Notes under the pieces: generated by a model
Seen by the model: the letters and a program-made list of their open reading frames with translations, nothing else
Databases searched by the model: none
What the model was told of the DNA's origin: nothing
Made by a program: the position numbers and the translations under genes
Assembly (NCBI RefSeq): GCF_010550695.1
Contig: NZ_JAAGOB010000006.1
Location: forward strand, 296,707-360,706
Source of the DNA: Phytoactinopolyspora alkaliphila
Lineage (GTDB): Bacteria; Actinomycetota; Actinomycetes; Jiangellales; Jiangellaceae
DNA: 64,000 nt
Direction of reading: 5' to 3'
Part shown: piece by piece, positions 52,431 to 61,876 of the stretch
Position numbering within the stretch: the stretch's first letter is position 1
How the letters are laid out: each line of letters opens with the position of its first letter

Positions 52431-53774
52431 ATGATGTGGCATGCCGGGGCCGGTGAGCGCCCGAGCTCCGGGATGCGCGAAGCCGCCATCACGGAAGAGG
52501 CGGAGGCCGCGAATCGCTCGCGGCTGGCCTGGAAAGTGGAGCAGCTGCGGGCATGGGACCTTCTGCAGTTGTTTACACCGTGGCTGCTGCTGACGATCTC
52601 GACGGTGATCTATTTTTCGGTGCTTCCGGCCTCTGGTGAAAGCTTCTGGCCCGAGGGCGCATCCGTCCTCGGGCTCGTCGCGGTCTCGGTGCTGTGGGTA
52701 CTGTTCGGGCACACACTGCCCATCAAGAGGAGGACGCTTCGGCCCGTGTCGGCGGGCATCTACTTCGTCGGGCTGCTGGCGCTGTGCGTCACCCTCATGA
52801 CGTATTCCGATATCTTCCTCGTCTTCACCATCGCGGGCTTCTTTCACGCGTACCTGCTCAAGCCGTGGCCGTTGGGGGTGCTCGGAGTCCTGGCCACCTC
52901 CGTGGCCCTCAACGGATCGGCGATGCGGGTGTGGCCTCACCCGACCCCAGAGATGCTCGCAGAGTTCATCCTGATCGTCACCGTGCAGACTGGGGCGATC
53001 GGGGCAGGAATCCTGCTCACGGCGCGAAGCGAACCAGAAGAACGCAAGCGGGAGGAACTCGTCGAGCGACTGGAGGCGGCACTGCACGAGAACGCCGGGC
53101 TCCATGCACAACTGGTCGCCCAGGCCCGTGAATCCGGGGTGCAGGATGAGCGGCAGCGATTGGCCAGCGAGATCCACGACACCCTGGCCCAGGGTCTCGC
53201 TGGCATCATCACGCAGCTCCAGGCGGCGGAGCGTTCTGCGAGCGTGCAGGGCGAGACGGAAGAGCACGTTACGCGTGCACTTCGGCTCGCGCGCAGCAGT
53301 CTGACCGAGGCCAGGCGGTCCGTGCAGGCACTCGCGCCCCAGGAACTCGGGCGTGCGCATCTCCCAGACGCGCTGCGCACGTTGACCGAGCGCTGGTCGG
53401 AGGATCAGGGCCTGAGAGTCCAGGTGGAGGTCACCGGTGCCCGAGAGCCCCTGAGCCCGGCGATCGAGGTGTCGCTCTTCCGGGTCGCGCAGGAGTCGCT
53501 GACCAACGTGGCGAAGCACGCGGAGGCCTCGCGCGTCGGTGTCACGCTGTCGTATACCGGCACCGAGGTGCTGCTGGACGTGCGGGATGATGGGCGCGGG
53601 TTCGCGAAAGGGCTCGCCACCGGCTTCGGCCTGACGAGTATGCGCCAGCGCATCAGAGGGATCGGCGGTCACCTAGAGGTGCAGAGCGCACCGGGTGAAG
53701 GGACATCCGTCAGTGCGCGCGTTCCGGCCATCGCCCCTGGGGGCACGAGAGCAAAAGAGGGGACCGGCCGATGA
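52431..53774 (+). CDS. Sensor histidine kinase (NarL-partner, HisKA_3)
   Basis: A 447-residue kinase. Six or so membrane helices lie between residues 45 and 198. HisKA_3 has phospho-acceptor His249 in RLASEIHDTLAQGL, and the HATPase domain has FRVAQESLTNVAKHAEAS and DVRDDGRGF. ATG 52431 has GGGAG nine bases upstream; GTG 52425 is too near it. It overlaps the response-regulator gene by ATGA. Probably senses envelope stress or a transported compound. Confidence 0.9.
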   Translation: MMWHAGAGERPSSGMREAAITEEAEAANRSRLAWKVEQLRAWDLLQLFTPWLLLTISTVIYFSVLPASGESFWPEGASVLGLVAVSVLWVLFGHTLPIKRRTLRPVSAGIYFVGLLALCVTLMTYSDIFLVFTIAGFFHAYLLKPWPLGVLGVLATSVALNGSAMRVWPHPTPEMLAEFILIVTVQTGAIGAGILLTARSEPEERKREELVERLEAALHENAGLHAQLVAQARESGVQDERQRLASEIHDTLAQGLAGIITQLQAAERSASVQGETEEHVTRALRLARSSLTEARRSVQALAPQELGRAHLPDALRTLTERWSEDQGLRVQVEVTGAREPLSPAIEVSLFRVAQESLTNVAKHAEASRVGVTLSYTGTEVLLDVRDDGRGFAKGLATGFGLTSMRQRIRGIGGHLEVQSAPGEGTSVSARVPAIAPGGTRAKEGTGR

Positions 53775-54391
53775 TTCGACTCGTGATTGTCGACGACCAT
53801 CCGATCGTGAGGGGCGGTCTTCGCGACACCTTTGCCGACGCCGAGGACATCATTGTGGTCGGTGAGGCCGGCGACGGCGCCGAGGGCGTCGAACGTGCGA
53901 AGGGGCTGGCAGCGGATGTCGTGCTCATGGACCTTCGGATGCCCGGGATGGACGGCGTCGCCGCGACTGCTGCCCTGCGCGAGCGAGTTCCGGATTCCCG
54001 GGTACTGATCTTGACCACCTTCGACAGTGAGAACGACGTACTGCCGGCGATCGAGGCGGGTGCGATCGGCTACCTCCTGAAGGATGCTCTGCCCGACGAA
54101 CTGATGCGAGCCGTCCGTGCAGCCGCGCGTGGAGAGTCGGTGCTCGCGCCGTCGGTGACGCAGCACCTTATGGGCCACGTTCGCAGGCCCGGCGCCGGCA
54201 CACTGACCGATCGAGAGAAGGAGGTGCTGCAGCTGGTCGCGAATGGCAGTTCAAACCGAGAGGCCGCTACCGCGTTGTTCATCGGCGAAGCGAGCATCAA
54301 AACCCATCTGCAACACATCTACGACAAGCTCGGTGTTCGTGATCGAGCCTCGGCGGTGGCAGAAGGCTATCGCCGTCGCCTGCTCACGTAA
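53771..54391 (+). CDS. NarL/LuxR family response regulator
   Basis: A 206-residue regulator. The receiver has acidic pocket D8/D9 and phospho-acceptor Asp54 (VLMDLRMPGMDG), with Lys near 104. The LuxR-type HTH at the C-terminus contains LTDREKEVLQLVANGSSNREAA and IKTHLQHIYDKLGV. Start overlaps the kinase stop. Likely activates the neighbouring ABC exporter genes. Confidence 0.93.
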   Translation: MIRLVIVDDHPIVRGGLRDTFADAEDIIVVGEAGDGAEGVERAKGLAADVVLMDLRMPGMDGVAATAALRERVPDSRVLILTTFDSENDVLPAIEAGAIGYLLKDALPDELMRAVRAAARGESVLAPSVTQHLMGHVRRPGAGTLTDREKEVLQLVANGSSNREAATALFIGEASIKTHLQHIYDKLGVRDRASAVAEGYRRRLLT

Positions 54392-54435
54392 CACCCGCGC
54401 CCGCCCTTTGACGCGCTACACCTCGCCATACCTGG

Positions 54436-54509
54436 GGTGACTGACGGGATTTGAACCCGCGACATCCGCGACCACAACGCGGCGCTCTACCAACTGAGCT
54501 ACAGCCACC
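54436..54509 (-). tRNA. tRNA-His (anticodon GUG)
   Basis: A 74-base span on the minus strand that includes the G-1 base (54509) opposite discriminator C (54436), the tRNA-His hallmark. Acceptor GTGGCTG pairs with CAGTCAC (one G-U). Anticodon loop TTGTGGT, anticodon GTG; T loop TTCAAAT. Confidence 0.95.
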
Positions 54510-54566
54510 ATGCGCCCGCAGGTGCGGACGCGCTGAACCAGTATAAGGTCTACCGGCCTGTGCTCG

Positions 54567-55178
54567 TCACACGGTTATTGTGCCGTCGTTCACAGCGGCC
54601 GCCGCGCTCCGCGCGCTCTCCGTGTCGGGGCCGGGCAGGGGTACGAACACGGTCTGCCGGTAATACTGCAACTCGCGGATCGAGTCCTGGATGTCGCCCA
54701 GCGCGCGGTGGTTGCCGGTCTTGTCCGGGCTGGCGAAGTAGACCCGCGGATACCAGCGGCGGACCAGTTCCTTGATCGAGGAGACGTCTACGTTGCGATA
54801 GTGCAGCCAATGCTCGAGGTCGGGCAGGTCGCGGGCGAGGAAGAGCCGGTCCATGTGAACCGTGTTGCCAGCCAGTGGGGCCTTGGCGGGGTCGGGCACG
54901 TGCTCCTTGATGTACTCGAGCGCGCGGTTTCCGGCCTCCTCCATGGACACGCCCGTATGCAGCTCATCGAGCAATCCGCTGTCGGTGTGCATCTTGCGAA
55001 CGACGTCGTTCATCTGCTCGATGGACTCGTCCGGTGGGCGAATGACGATGTCGATGCCGTCGCCAAGCACGTTGAGCTCACCGTCGGTGACCAGCACCGC
55101 CACCTCGATGAGTGCATCGCGGGTGAGGTCCAGGCCGGTCATCTCGCAGTCGATCCACACCAGTCGGTCGTTGTTCAC
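54567..55178 (-). CDS. orn: Oligoribonuclease
   Basis: A 203-residue 3'-5' exonuclease of the DEDDh class that degrades 2-5-base RNAs. WIDCEMTGLD begins the active site, then the MDRLFLARDLPDLEHWLHYRNVD-type core, ending with the HRALGDIQDSI box holding the catalytic His and Asp. GTG 55178 is chosen because AAGG lies eight bases upstream; a GTG three codons earlier is also possible. It is next to tRNA-His, as in many actinobacteria. Confidence 0.95.
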   Translation of the reverse strand: MNNDRLVWIDCEMTGLDLTRDALIEVAVLVTDGELNVLGDGIDIVIRPPDESIEQMNDVVRKMHTDSGLLDELHTGVSMEEAGNRALEYIKEHVPDPAKAPLAGNTVHMDRLFLARDLPDLEHWLHYRNVDVSSIKELVRRWYPRVYFASPDKTGNHRALGDIQDSIRELQYYRQTVFVPLPGPDTESARSAAAAVNDGTITV

Positions 55179-55205
55179 GGCGCCCACCTTACGCGGGTCG
55201 GGCGG

Positions 55206-55427
55206 CTAGTGCTTGCGTCTGCGTCGCCGCGCCCCAGTGCCGGAAGGCTCGTCCGGCCGCGTGGAGTCGCGCCCTGCGGCGCGGCCGGCGGCGAGAGCGA
55301 GCACACCCAGCAAGAACAATGTCGCGACGACGACGGCCGCTGCGTACCACGCGGGTTGCCCGCCGGCGATCAGCAGACCGGCGGCGACGGCCGCCGCCAG
55401 CAGCCCGTACACAGCGATCTCCGTCAT
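55206..55427 (-). CDS. Small two-helix membrane protein
   Basis: A 73-residue protein (98 if the upstream GTG/ATG region is used). Two hydrophobic helices (AVYGLLAAAVAAGLLIAGG and AAVVVATLFLLGVLALAAG) and a basic tail RRRRRKH. ATG 55427 is chosen because the upstream stretch is Pro/Arg-rich and unlikely to be coding. It lies 27 bases before orn on the same strand. Function unknown. Confidence 0.5.
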   Translation of the reverse strand: MTEIAVYGLLAAAVAAGLLIAGGQPAWYAAAVVVATLFLLGVLALAAGRAAGRDSTRPDEPSGTGARRRRRKH

Positions 55428-55617
55428 GGATGGAATGGCTGGTCGAGGGGGCGGCGGAGCCACTCGGCGGCCTCGGCCGGCCGGGCGGCGTCTGGACACC
55501 ATGGAGGATTCATATCAGTGGATCATGGTTCGGTACAGACCGGGCCTCTCGACAGCAGAGAGATCGAGTGATCTAATCACTAGGCAACTGTCGGGTACGC
55601 ATCGTCGTGGAGGTCCC

Positions 55618-56775
55618 ATGCGTCGTCCATCTCGTCTACGCCGCACCATGAGCTGTCTGTTAGGCCCCGTGGCGGTGCTCAGCAGTGTGTCGCTGTCCAG
55701 CCTCGCCGCGTCGGCCGATCCCAGCGCTCCCCGTCCGGCCGATGCCGCGCAATGTGCCGTCACCAGCACACAGTGGCAGGCGTCGTCGAAGGTCGAGGCC
55801 GGCCGTACCGCGCTCTTCGACGCGTACGGAAACTCCGGCGAAGGATGGACCGGCGGTGACAGCACCTACTCTGTCCGGCTCACCGGCGGGCGGACGCTGT
55901 GGCTGTTCTCCGACACGTTTCTCGGGCCTGTGAACGACGATCTCACCCGCCCACTGGAGACGCCGTTCCTCAACAACTCGTTCATCGAGCAGCGCGGAGA
56001 CTCCCTGCGCACTATCACCGGAGGTACCCCTGACGAGCCGGAGTCGCTCGTGCCGCCTGCCCAACCCGACACGTGGAACTGGCTCGGGGCCGGCACGGCC
56101 ACCGCCCGCTCACTAGACGTGATGTTCCTGGAGTTCGAGAAATTCGGCCCGGGCATGTGGGACTTCGGCTGGCACGCGAACAAGCTTGTCCGATTCGATC
56201 CGCGGACCTATGACGTGCGCGAGATCCTGCCGATGCCGTCGGAGTCAGGCGTGCAGTGGGCATCCTGGATCGAGCGCTCCGGCCCGCACACCTACATCTA
56301 CGGCGTGGACGACCAGGGCGCGTCGAAGTACATGCACCTGGCCCGGGTCACCGGCAATGATCTCACCGCGCCGTGGGAGTACTGGACCGGCGAGGACTGG
56401 TCGCCGGAGGAGACGGCCTCAGCGGCGATCATGCCCGGTGTGGCGAACGAATACAGCGTCACCCGGTTCAAGGACGGTTACCTGCTCGTCACGCAGGACA
56501 CCAACGAGCTGTTCAGCAGCAACATCGTGGGCTACGTGAGCTGCACGCCGTGGGGCCCGTTCGTGCCCGCGGCCACACTGCATCAGACCCCCGAGACGGG
56601 CGGGAACATCATCACCTACAACGCCCACGAGCACCCCGAGCAGCGTCGTGGCAACCGGCTCCTGCTCACCTACAACGTGAACAGCCTCGACTCGAACGAG
56701 CTGTACGACGACGTCACGATCTACCGGCCGCGGTTCGTCGAGGTCACCCTGGAGGCGACCGGCGCGGAGTCCTGA
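55618..56775 (+). CDS. Secreted propeller-like protein (DUF4185/DUF5005-like)
   Basis: A 385-residue secreted protein with a signal peptide (RRTMSCLLGPVAVLSSVSLSSLAASA) and an apparent cleavage after ASA. ATG 55618 has GGAGG four to five bases upstream. The mature part has GRTLWLFSDTFLG and WDFGWHANKL, features of five-bladed propeller glycosidase-like families (DUF4185/DUF5005). Function unknown; polysaccharide binding or hydrolysis is a guess. The longer upstream reading is not supported. Confidence 0.72.
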   Translation: MRRPSRLRRTMSCLLGPVAVLSSVSLSSLAASADPSAPRPADAAQCAVTSTQWQASSKVEAGRTALFDAYGNSGEGWTGGDSTYSVRLTGGRTLWLFSDTFLGPVNDDLTRPLETPFLNNSFIEQRGDSLRTITGGTPDEPESLVPPAQPDTWNWLGAGTATARSLDVMFLEFEKFGPGMWDFGWHANKLVRFDPRTYDVREILPMPSESGVQWASWIERSGPHTYIYGVDDQGASKYMHLARVTGNDLTAPWEYWTGEDWSPEETASAAIMPGVANEYSVTRFKDGYLLVTQDTNELFSSNIVGYVSCTPWGPFVPAATLHQTPETGGNIITYNAHEHPEQRRGNRLLLTYNVNSLDSNELYDDVTIYRPRFVEVTLEATGAES

Positions 56776-56832
56776 AACCCCATGCAGCCCTGCGCGGATC
56801 CTGCCGCCTTCGGTAGGATCCGCGTAGTGCTG

Positions 56833-56905
56833 GCCTCCATAGCTCAGTGGATAGAGCAGCTGCCTTCTAAGCAGTAGGTCGCAGGTTCGAATCCTGCTGG
56901 AGGCG
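56833..56905 (+). tRNA. tRNA-Arg (anticodon UCU)
   Basis: A 73-base tRNA on the plus strand. Acceptor GCCTCCA pairs with TGGAGGC, anticodon loop CTTCTAA with anticodon TCT, T loop TTCGAAT. Discriminator G; CCA not encoded. Confidence 0.95.
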
Positions 56906-56908
56906 CGT

Positions 56909-57460
56909 TCAGCCGGTGACCGGACGGCCGAGTCCGTCGACCACCTCCGCACCCGGCCAGGCCGCCAGTTGGGCGCCAGGGATCACCAGCTTCGACCGGC
57001 GCAGTCCGCTGCCGATGACGGCGTAGGGTAGCGCGGCCACGGCGGGGTCCACCAGGATCGGCCAGTCTTGCGGCAGGCCGAGCGGTGTGATCCCGCCGTA
57101 CTCCATTCCGGTCCGCGCCACGGCGTCGTCCATCGAGAGGAACGACGCCTTCCGTACGTCGAGCCGGCGTTTGACGACGTTGTTGACGTCCGCCCGGGTT
57201 GTGGCCAGCACCATGCAGGCGGCGATGCGCTGCTCGCCGCCGCGTTTGCCTGCCACGACGACGCAGTTCGCGGACTCGTCGAGCGCCACGTCGTAGGCCT
57301 GGCAGAACTCCGCGGTGTCGGCCAGGCCCGGATCGATCTCAGCCACGAACACGTCGACGCCGGGATGCTCGGCCAGTGCGTCGCCGACCGCCTCGGCGAG
57401 GAGGTCGGGACGCTCCCGGGCGGGCATGGCCGCGAGACGGCCGATCACGGGGGACGGCAT
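56909..57460 (-). CDS. YbaK/aminoacyl-tRNA deacylase-like protein
   Basis: A 183-residue protein of the YbaK/ProX editing-domain fold: ANCVVVAGKRGGEQRIAACMVLATTRADVN and the MEYGGITPLGLP block match. Relatives hydrolyse mis-charged Cys- or Ala-tRNA-Pro. Its ATG overlaps the stop of the YbhB-like gene (ATGA). Exact tRNA target not readable. Confidence 0.8.
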   Translation of the reverse strand: MPSPVIGRLAAMPARERPDLLAEAVGDALAEHPGVDVFVAEIDPGLADTAEFCQAYDVALDESANCVVVAGKRGGEQRIAACMVLATTRADVNNVVKRRLDVRKASFLSMDDAVARTGMEYGGITPLGLPQDWPILVDPAVAALPYAVIGSGLRRSKLVIPGAQLAAWPGAEVVDGLGRPVTG

Positions 57461-58014
57461 CAGTGCGAGTACACCGGCACGATCATGCCGCGACCGAGGG
57501 TGTGGAACACGAGATTGAAGGAGACTACCGCGGGCGTCGCCTCCTCGGTGACGCCCTCGTCGGCCAGGGACGCGACGTCGACCGCGTGCACTACGAAGAA
57601 GTACCGGTGCGGCACGTCGCCCTGTGGCGGAGCCGCGCCACTGTAGCCGACGTTCCCGGTGTCATTGCGCACGGAGAAGGAGCCGTCGGGCAGCCCGAGT
57701 CCGTCCGCGGCGCCGGCGCCTCGGGGTATCTCGGTGATGTCCGCGGGAATGTCGGCCACGGTCCAGTGCCAGAACCCGGAGGGTGTGGGAGCGTCCGGGT
57801 CGAAGCAGGTGATCGCGTAGCTCTGGGTGCCCTCGGGCGCGCCGGACCAGCGCAGGTGTGGCGACATGTTCCGGCCCGGCATGCCCCAGTCGTCGAAGAG
57901 GAAGTCCTCGGCCAGCTGTTCACCGTCGCGGATGTCGTCGCTGCCGACCGTGAAACCCGCGACCGCGGGCAGCATCTGGTAGGGATCCGGGGCGGTGGGC
58001 CGTTCAAGCGACAT
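57460..58014 (-). CDS. YbhB/YbcL family PEBP-like protein
   Basis: A 184-residue phosphatidylethanolamine-binding-protein fold. The ligand site is in [22 protein letters not shown] and [21 protein letters not shown] 58014 has GGAGGA five bases upstream; the longer frame is not needed. No signal peptide. Co-translated with the YbaK-like gene. Role in bacteria unclear. Confidence 0.9.
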   Translation of the reverse strand: MSLERPTAPDPYQMLPAVAGFTVGSDDIRDGEQLAEDFLFDDWGMPGRNMSPHLRWSGAPEGTQSYAITCFDPDAPTPSGFWHWTVADIPADITEIPRGAGAADGLGLPDGSFSVRNDTGNVGYSGAAPPQGDVPHRYFFVVHAVDVASLADEGVTEEATPAVVSFNLVFHTLGRGMIVPVYSH

Positions 58015-58070
58015 GAGCTCCTCCAGTGTGTTGTCGTCGTCTTGAGTGAAGGTAATGCCAACATGGCGGT

Positions 58071-59027
58071 GTGGCGCAACCATCCGGTCAACCCTTGCAT
58101 GACGCCTTGTGCGTCGTGCGGCAAAGGCTGCGCGATCTCGACTTCCCGTTCGAATCGGCGAGCGCCTCCGCCGCTCGGCGCGACGTCGACGACGCCCTGG
58201 CGCTGCTCGACCGCTACGTGGTGCCCCGCCTGGGCCAGATGGACGCGCCCCTCCTGGTCGCGACCGCCGGGTCCACCGGCGTCGGCAAATCCACGCTGAT
58301 CAACGCGGTGGTGGGTGAGATCGTCACGGCGCCCGGCGTGCTGCGGCCCACCACCCGCATGCCGCAGCTCGTTCACCATCCGGACGACACCGGCTGGTTC
58401 GGCACCGGCTCCGGGCACGGATGGCTCGGCGGAGAGCACGTCCTCATCGAGCGGCTGGCCGTCGAACGGGTGCCGGCGGGCGTGGCGCTCCTGGATACGC
58501 CGCCGCTCGGCTCGGTCGTCGACGAGATCCGGCTCGCGGCCGTCGACTCCCTCCTGGCCGCCGATCTCTGGCTGTTCGTCACGACGGCGGCCAGATACGC
58601 GGACGCGGTTCCGTGGGAGCTCCTGCGTGGTGCCGCCCAGCGGCGCTCGTCCGTGGCGGTTGTGCTCAACCGGGTGCCGGAAGGATCGCTCAACGAGCTG
58701 CGCTCCCACCTGGCGAGCCTGCTGGCCGAGCGTGGGCTCGGGGACGCCCCATTGTTCGCTGTCCGGGAGACAGTACTGGACAGTTCGGGGATGTTGCCTG
58801 CGCAGGACGTGGAACCGGTGCGACGATGGGTGCGAGGCCTGGCGGCCGACCAGCAGACGAGGGACAAACTGAGCAATCGCACGGTTCAGGGGGCTGTCTC
58901 CGACGTGCTCCGCCGGGTCGACGCGCTGGCCGCCGAGGCTGGTGAGGATGTGCTCGACGACGCCACACGGGCCGCGTTGACCGCTGCCGTGGCCGACGCG
59001 CGGCGGGCCCGGGAGGAGGTGGGATGA
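58071..59027 (+). CDS. Dynamin-like GTPase, first of a pair
   Basis: A 318-residue P-loop GTPase. G1 is GSTGVGKST (residues 67-75), the G2 Thr is in RPTTRMP, G3 is LLDTPPLGS, and the G4 position reads LNRVPE rather than NKxD, so base specificity is unclear. No membrane helix. It starts at GTG 58071 and is coupled to the second GTPase by ATGA. Such pairs resemble DynA/DynB or YfjP-type systems that act on membranes. Confidence 0.82.
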   Translation: MAQPSGQPLHDALCVVRQRLRDLDFPFESASASAARRDVDDALALLDRYVVPRLGQMDAPLLVATAGSTGVGKSTLINAVVGEIVTAPGVLRPTTRMPQLVHHPDDTGWFGTGSGHGWLGGEHVLIERLAVERVPAGVALLDTPPLGSVVDEIRLAAVDSLLAADLWLFVTTAARYADAVPWELLRGAAQRRSSVAVVLNRVPEGSLNELRSHLASLLAERGLGDAPLFAVRETVLDSSGMLPAQDVEPVRRWVRGLAADQQTRDKLSNRTVQGAVSDVLRRVDALAAEAGEDVLDDATRAALTAAVADARRAREEVG

Positions 59028-60529
59028 CGACTCGGCTGGCGGCGCTCGCCAGCGCGCTCGACGCCGGTGCGGGGCGGTTCTTCGATCCTTCCACGGCCGA
59101 GGCGCGCGAGGTGCTGGACCGGGCCGGAAGCAGGCTCGAACTGTCGATGGCGCATACCGTGGTGGCCCTTGCTGGTTCCACCGGTAGTGGCAAGTCGTCG
59201 TTGTTCAACCGGATCAGCGAGTTGGACATCGCCCGGGTGGGTGTCCGCCGGCCCACCACCACGTTGCCGCTGGCGTGCGTGTGGGGCGGCGAGGGCGCGG
59301 AGCCCCTCCTCGACTGGCTCGAGGTGACGCCGGGGAACCGGGTGACCCGGGAGAGCGCCCTCGAACCGCGCACCGAAGATGAGCTCGCCGGGCTTATCCT
59401 CCTGGACCTGCCGGATCACGACTCCACCGAGGTGTCCCACCGGCACACGGTCGACCGCATGGTGGCGCTGGTCGATCTGTTCGTCTGGGTGTTGGACCCG
59501 CAGAAATATGCCGACGCGGTGGTGCACGAGCGCTACCTTCGCCCACTGGCCACGCACAGCGACGTGACCATGGTGGTGCTGAACCAGATCGACCAGCTAG
59601 CTCCCGACGACGTCGCGGCGTGCGTCGGAGACCTGCGTCGCCTTCTCGACGACGACGGCCTGCACCAGGCACCGATCCTGACCGCTTCGGCCACGACGGG
59701 GGAGGGACTGGCCGAGATCGTCGATGTGCTCCGGCAGACGGTGGCGCGGCATCGCGCTGGCGTCGACCGGATCGAGGCCGACGCCCGGAGGGCGGCTCGG
59801 AAGATGGCCGCGGCGGCGGGTCCGGGAAGGCCAGGTGGGCTCGGCCCGGCCGAGCGTGCCAGCTTGACCGAGGCCTTGTGCGAGGCGGCCCACATCGACG
59901 CACGTGCCGAAGCCGCCGGTGCGGCCCATCTGTGCCGCGGTAGGCGACGAAGCCTGCCGGAACCCGCGCAGGTCGACCGGGCGGCGTGCGCCGCGGCCGT
60001 GCGCAACGTCGGTTCGGCGGCGGCTGGCACCCTCACGGGAGGGTGGGGCGGTTCGGTGCGCGCCGTGGCCGACGAGGCCGCGGGCCGGTCACCCGACGTG
60101 CTGGAGAAGAAGGTGCGCGAGGTTGATCTCGACGGTGGCCGCGGGGGGAGATGGTGGCGGGCGGGCGGGGTCGTGGAATGGCTGGCACTGCTCACCGGCA
60201 TTGTCGGTGGACTGTGGGCGGTGGCCCTCGAGCTCGAGGAACGGTTCGAACCCGGCTGGCTGGAGCGGCTCGGACTGGTGCAGCCGGAGGTCTTGGGCAG
60301 TCCGGTTCCCATGGTGCTGTTCGTGGTGGGAGCCGCAGTCGGCTTGGTGGCGGCCGCGATCCGGGTGCCGATGGCTCGTCGCGCCCGGCGACGGCATGCC
60401 GCTGAAGTCCGCGAGGTGCTGCGCGGCGTCGTGGCCGATGTGGCCGGCGACGAGGTGCTCGCGCCGCTCGAGGCCGAGCTTCGCGTGTACGACGTGTTCC
60501 GGCGCGGGCTCGAGCACGCCGCGCGTTAG
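59024..60529 (+). CDS. Dynamin-like/YfjP-type GTPase with C-terminal membrane anchor
   Basis: A 501-residue partner. G1 is GSTGSGKSS (51-59), G2 in RRPTTTLPLA, G3 LLDLPDHDS, and G4 LNQIDQL. Two membrane helices lie near residues 385-402 and 425-445, then a basic stretch (RRARRRH). It likely anchors the GTPase pair to the membrane to remodel or stress-protect it. The ATG overlaps the first gene's stop. Confidence 0.85.
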   Translation: MTTRLAALASALDAGAGRFFDPSTAEAREVLDRAGSRLELSMAHTVVALAGSTGSGKSSLFNRISELDIARVGVRRPTTTLPLACVWGGEGAEPLLDWLEVTPGNRVTRESALEPRTEDELAGLILLDLPDHDSTEVSHRHTVDRMVALVDLFVWVLDPQKYADAVVHERYLRPLATHSDVTMVVLNQIDQLAPDDVAACVGDLRRLLDDDGLHQAPILTASATTGEGLAEIVDVLRQTVARHRAGVDRIEADARRAARKMAAAAGPGRPGGLGPAERASLTEALCEAAHIDARAEAAGAAHLCRGRRRSLPEPAQVDRAACAAAVRNVGSAAAGTLTGGWGGSVRAVADEAAGRSPDVLEKKVREVDLDGGRGGRWWRAGGVVEWLALLTGIVGGLWAVALELEERFEPGWLERLGLVQPEVLGSPVPMVLFVVGAAVGLVAAAIRVPMARRARRRHAAEVREVLRGVVADVAGDEVLAPLEAELRVYDVFRRGLEHAAR

Positions 60530-60818
60530 CCGCGGCTCCCATTGTCCACAGGCTCTTCAGGAACCGGTTCCGCCTCCACAATCTCGCTGGAGAGCCGTGC
60601 TGGTCCCTTCGTAGCACCTTCCAGAACCTCCCCTCGCGCGAAGACACTTGCCGCACACCGGGGTCGAGCGGGTCTACCGGGAGGCGTGACGCCCAAGCGG
60701 CCAGTGTCGAAGGGCGGTTCGAGTGCCGCCGCAGCGTTTGGCCAGGAGGTGACGTCCTATGCGGGTCCGCAGACTGGACCGTGGACTCGCACCTATGGCC
60801 GACTTGTGGTCGTTGGGC
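60530..60818. other. 289-base region, no supported gene
   Basis: Short open frames exist on both strands, but none has a good RBS or recognisable product. It separates the GTPase pair from the accessory region to the right and may hold decayed sequence. Confidence 0.4.
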
Positions 60819-61334
60819 TCACGAGGCTGGCCGCTGGTATTCCTGGGCGGGTATGAACCATTCTTCGCCGGGTGGGATCTGGTTGTGGGCGCCGGGGGAG
60901 AGACGGATGAGCCAGTGCTCGACACCGCGGGGTCGAGCCACGCGCATCTTGGTGACTTCTGTTCGGCCGTGGACCCATGCTTGGACGTGCAGGATCGGCC
61001 GGACCTCGAAGGTGCCGAAATGGGCCGCAGGCACCGTGTCCGCTTCAACGCTCATGACCGGCGAGCGCGGTACGGGGATGGTGACTTCCGCGTATTCGGT
61101 GCTGTCCCATTTTCGGCCGGTGTCCGGTGGGGTGTGGTCGTAGAGCTCGAACGTCGCCGTCACGTCCTGGCCCGACATGGCGCTGATGAATGATACCCAG
61201 CCCGGAACGGCCATGAGCAGCGGCATCGGGGCCCTGATGTCCGTGGGTGGGTTCGGGTAGCGCCCCATTAGCTGAAACGACGAGTAACGGGTGTAGATCT
61301 CACCTGTGACGGTATGCAGGGGTTCGCTTGTCAT
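60819..61334 (-). CDS. Hypothetical protein in the accessory region
   Basis: A 171-residue protein from ATG 61334 (GGTGG upstream). No signal peptide or membrane helix. It is beta-rich (GEIYTRYSSFQLMGRYPNPP, then DVTATFELYDHTPPD and WLIRLSPGAHNQIPPGEEWFIP). No family recognised. It sits between the GTPase pair and the glyA remnant. Confidence 0.5.
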   Translation of the reverse strand: MTSEPLHTVTGEIYTRYSSFQLMGRYPNPPTDIRAPMPLLMAVPGWVSFISAMSGQDVTATFELYDHTPPDTGRKWDSTEYAEVTIPVPRSPVMSVEADTVPAAHFGTFEVRPILHVQAWVHGRTEVTKMRVARPRGVEHWLIRLSPGAHNQIPPGEEWFIPAQEYQRPAS

Positions 61335-61427
61335 CAGACCACCTGCGGGACTCGGGGGTGGGAGGTTATCCACGCTAGCGCGCGCCTGTTGGCGTTTCGG
61401 CATCTCTGAACCTGACGGGTCACGCGG

Positions 61428-61841
61428 TCACCTGGAGCCACCGCGAAGCCGGCAACGCGGTGGCCCTCCGGTGACGGTGATGCCGATGTTGTGCAGCCGG
61501 TCTTCGGCCTGCTGGCCGGAGAGGCCAGATTCTCGCCGGTCGACGAAGGTCAGGTGTACGGCCGTGCCGCCGTAGAGCGCTGAGATGCCTGCACGTGTGA
61601 TGTCCTCGGCGCCGAAGAGCTCCTTGGCCCGGCCAAGCGCGAACTGCTCGATCCCATCAACGTGCTCGCACCCGCCGTAGTTAGTGCGGCCTGGGTACCC
61701 TTCGGCGTATTTGTTGGTCAGTACCGAACCCTGCGTTTCTATGATCGCGCGCGGTGCGAGGTTGTCCGACGCGCTCATCTCCAGGCTTGTCTGCTGCCGG
61801 GGCAGCTCGGCGCGAACTGTGGCGTAGACCTCGGGGGTCAT
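61428..61841 (-). pseudogene. glyA: Serine hydroxymethyltransferase pseudogene (internal deletion and truncation)
   Basis: The first 80 codons (61841 to about 61602) read a SHMT N-terminus: [15 protein letters not shown] and YGGCEHVD. The next about 43 codons jump to a much later region: GGTAVHL and [16 protein letters not shown]. About 250 codons, including the PLP-binding lysine, are missing. After GITV the frame turns to unrelated residues and stops. The protein cannot be active. It follows a gcvH fragment in the normal gcvH-glyA order. Confidence 0.88.
61437..61464 (-). terminator. Hairpin near the end of the glyA remnant
   Basis: GCCACCGCG (61437-61445) pairs with CGCGGTGGC (61456-61464) around a 10-base loop. 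Possible terminator, inside the open frame of the remnant. Confidence 0.35.
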
Positions 61842-61876
61842 AGTTGGCGAGCGACCGGTCCAGGGGTGTTCATCGC

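Noticed and set aside
60542..60856. Plus-strand short open frame after the GTPase pair
   Set aside because: No RBS, no recognisable protein and it overlaps the better supported minus-strand gene.
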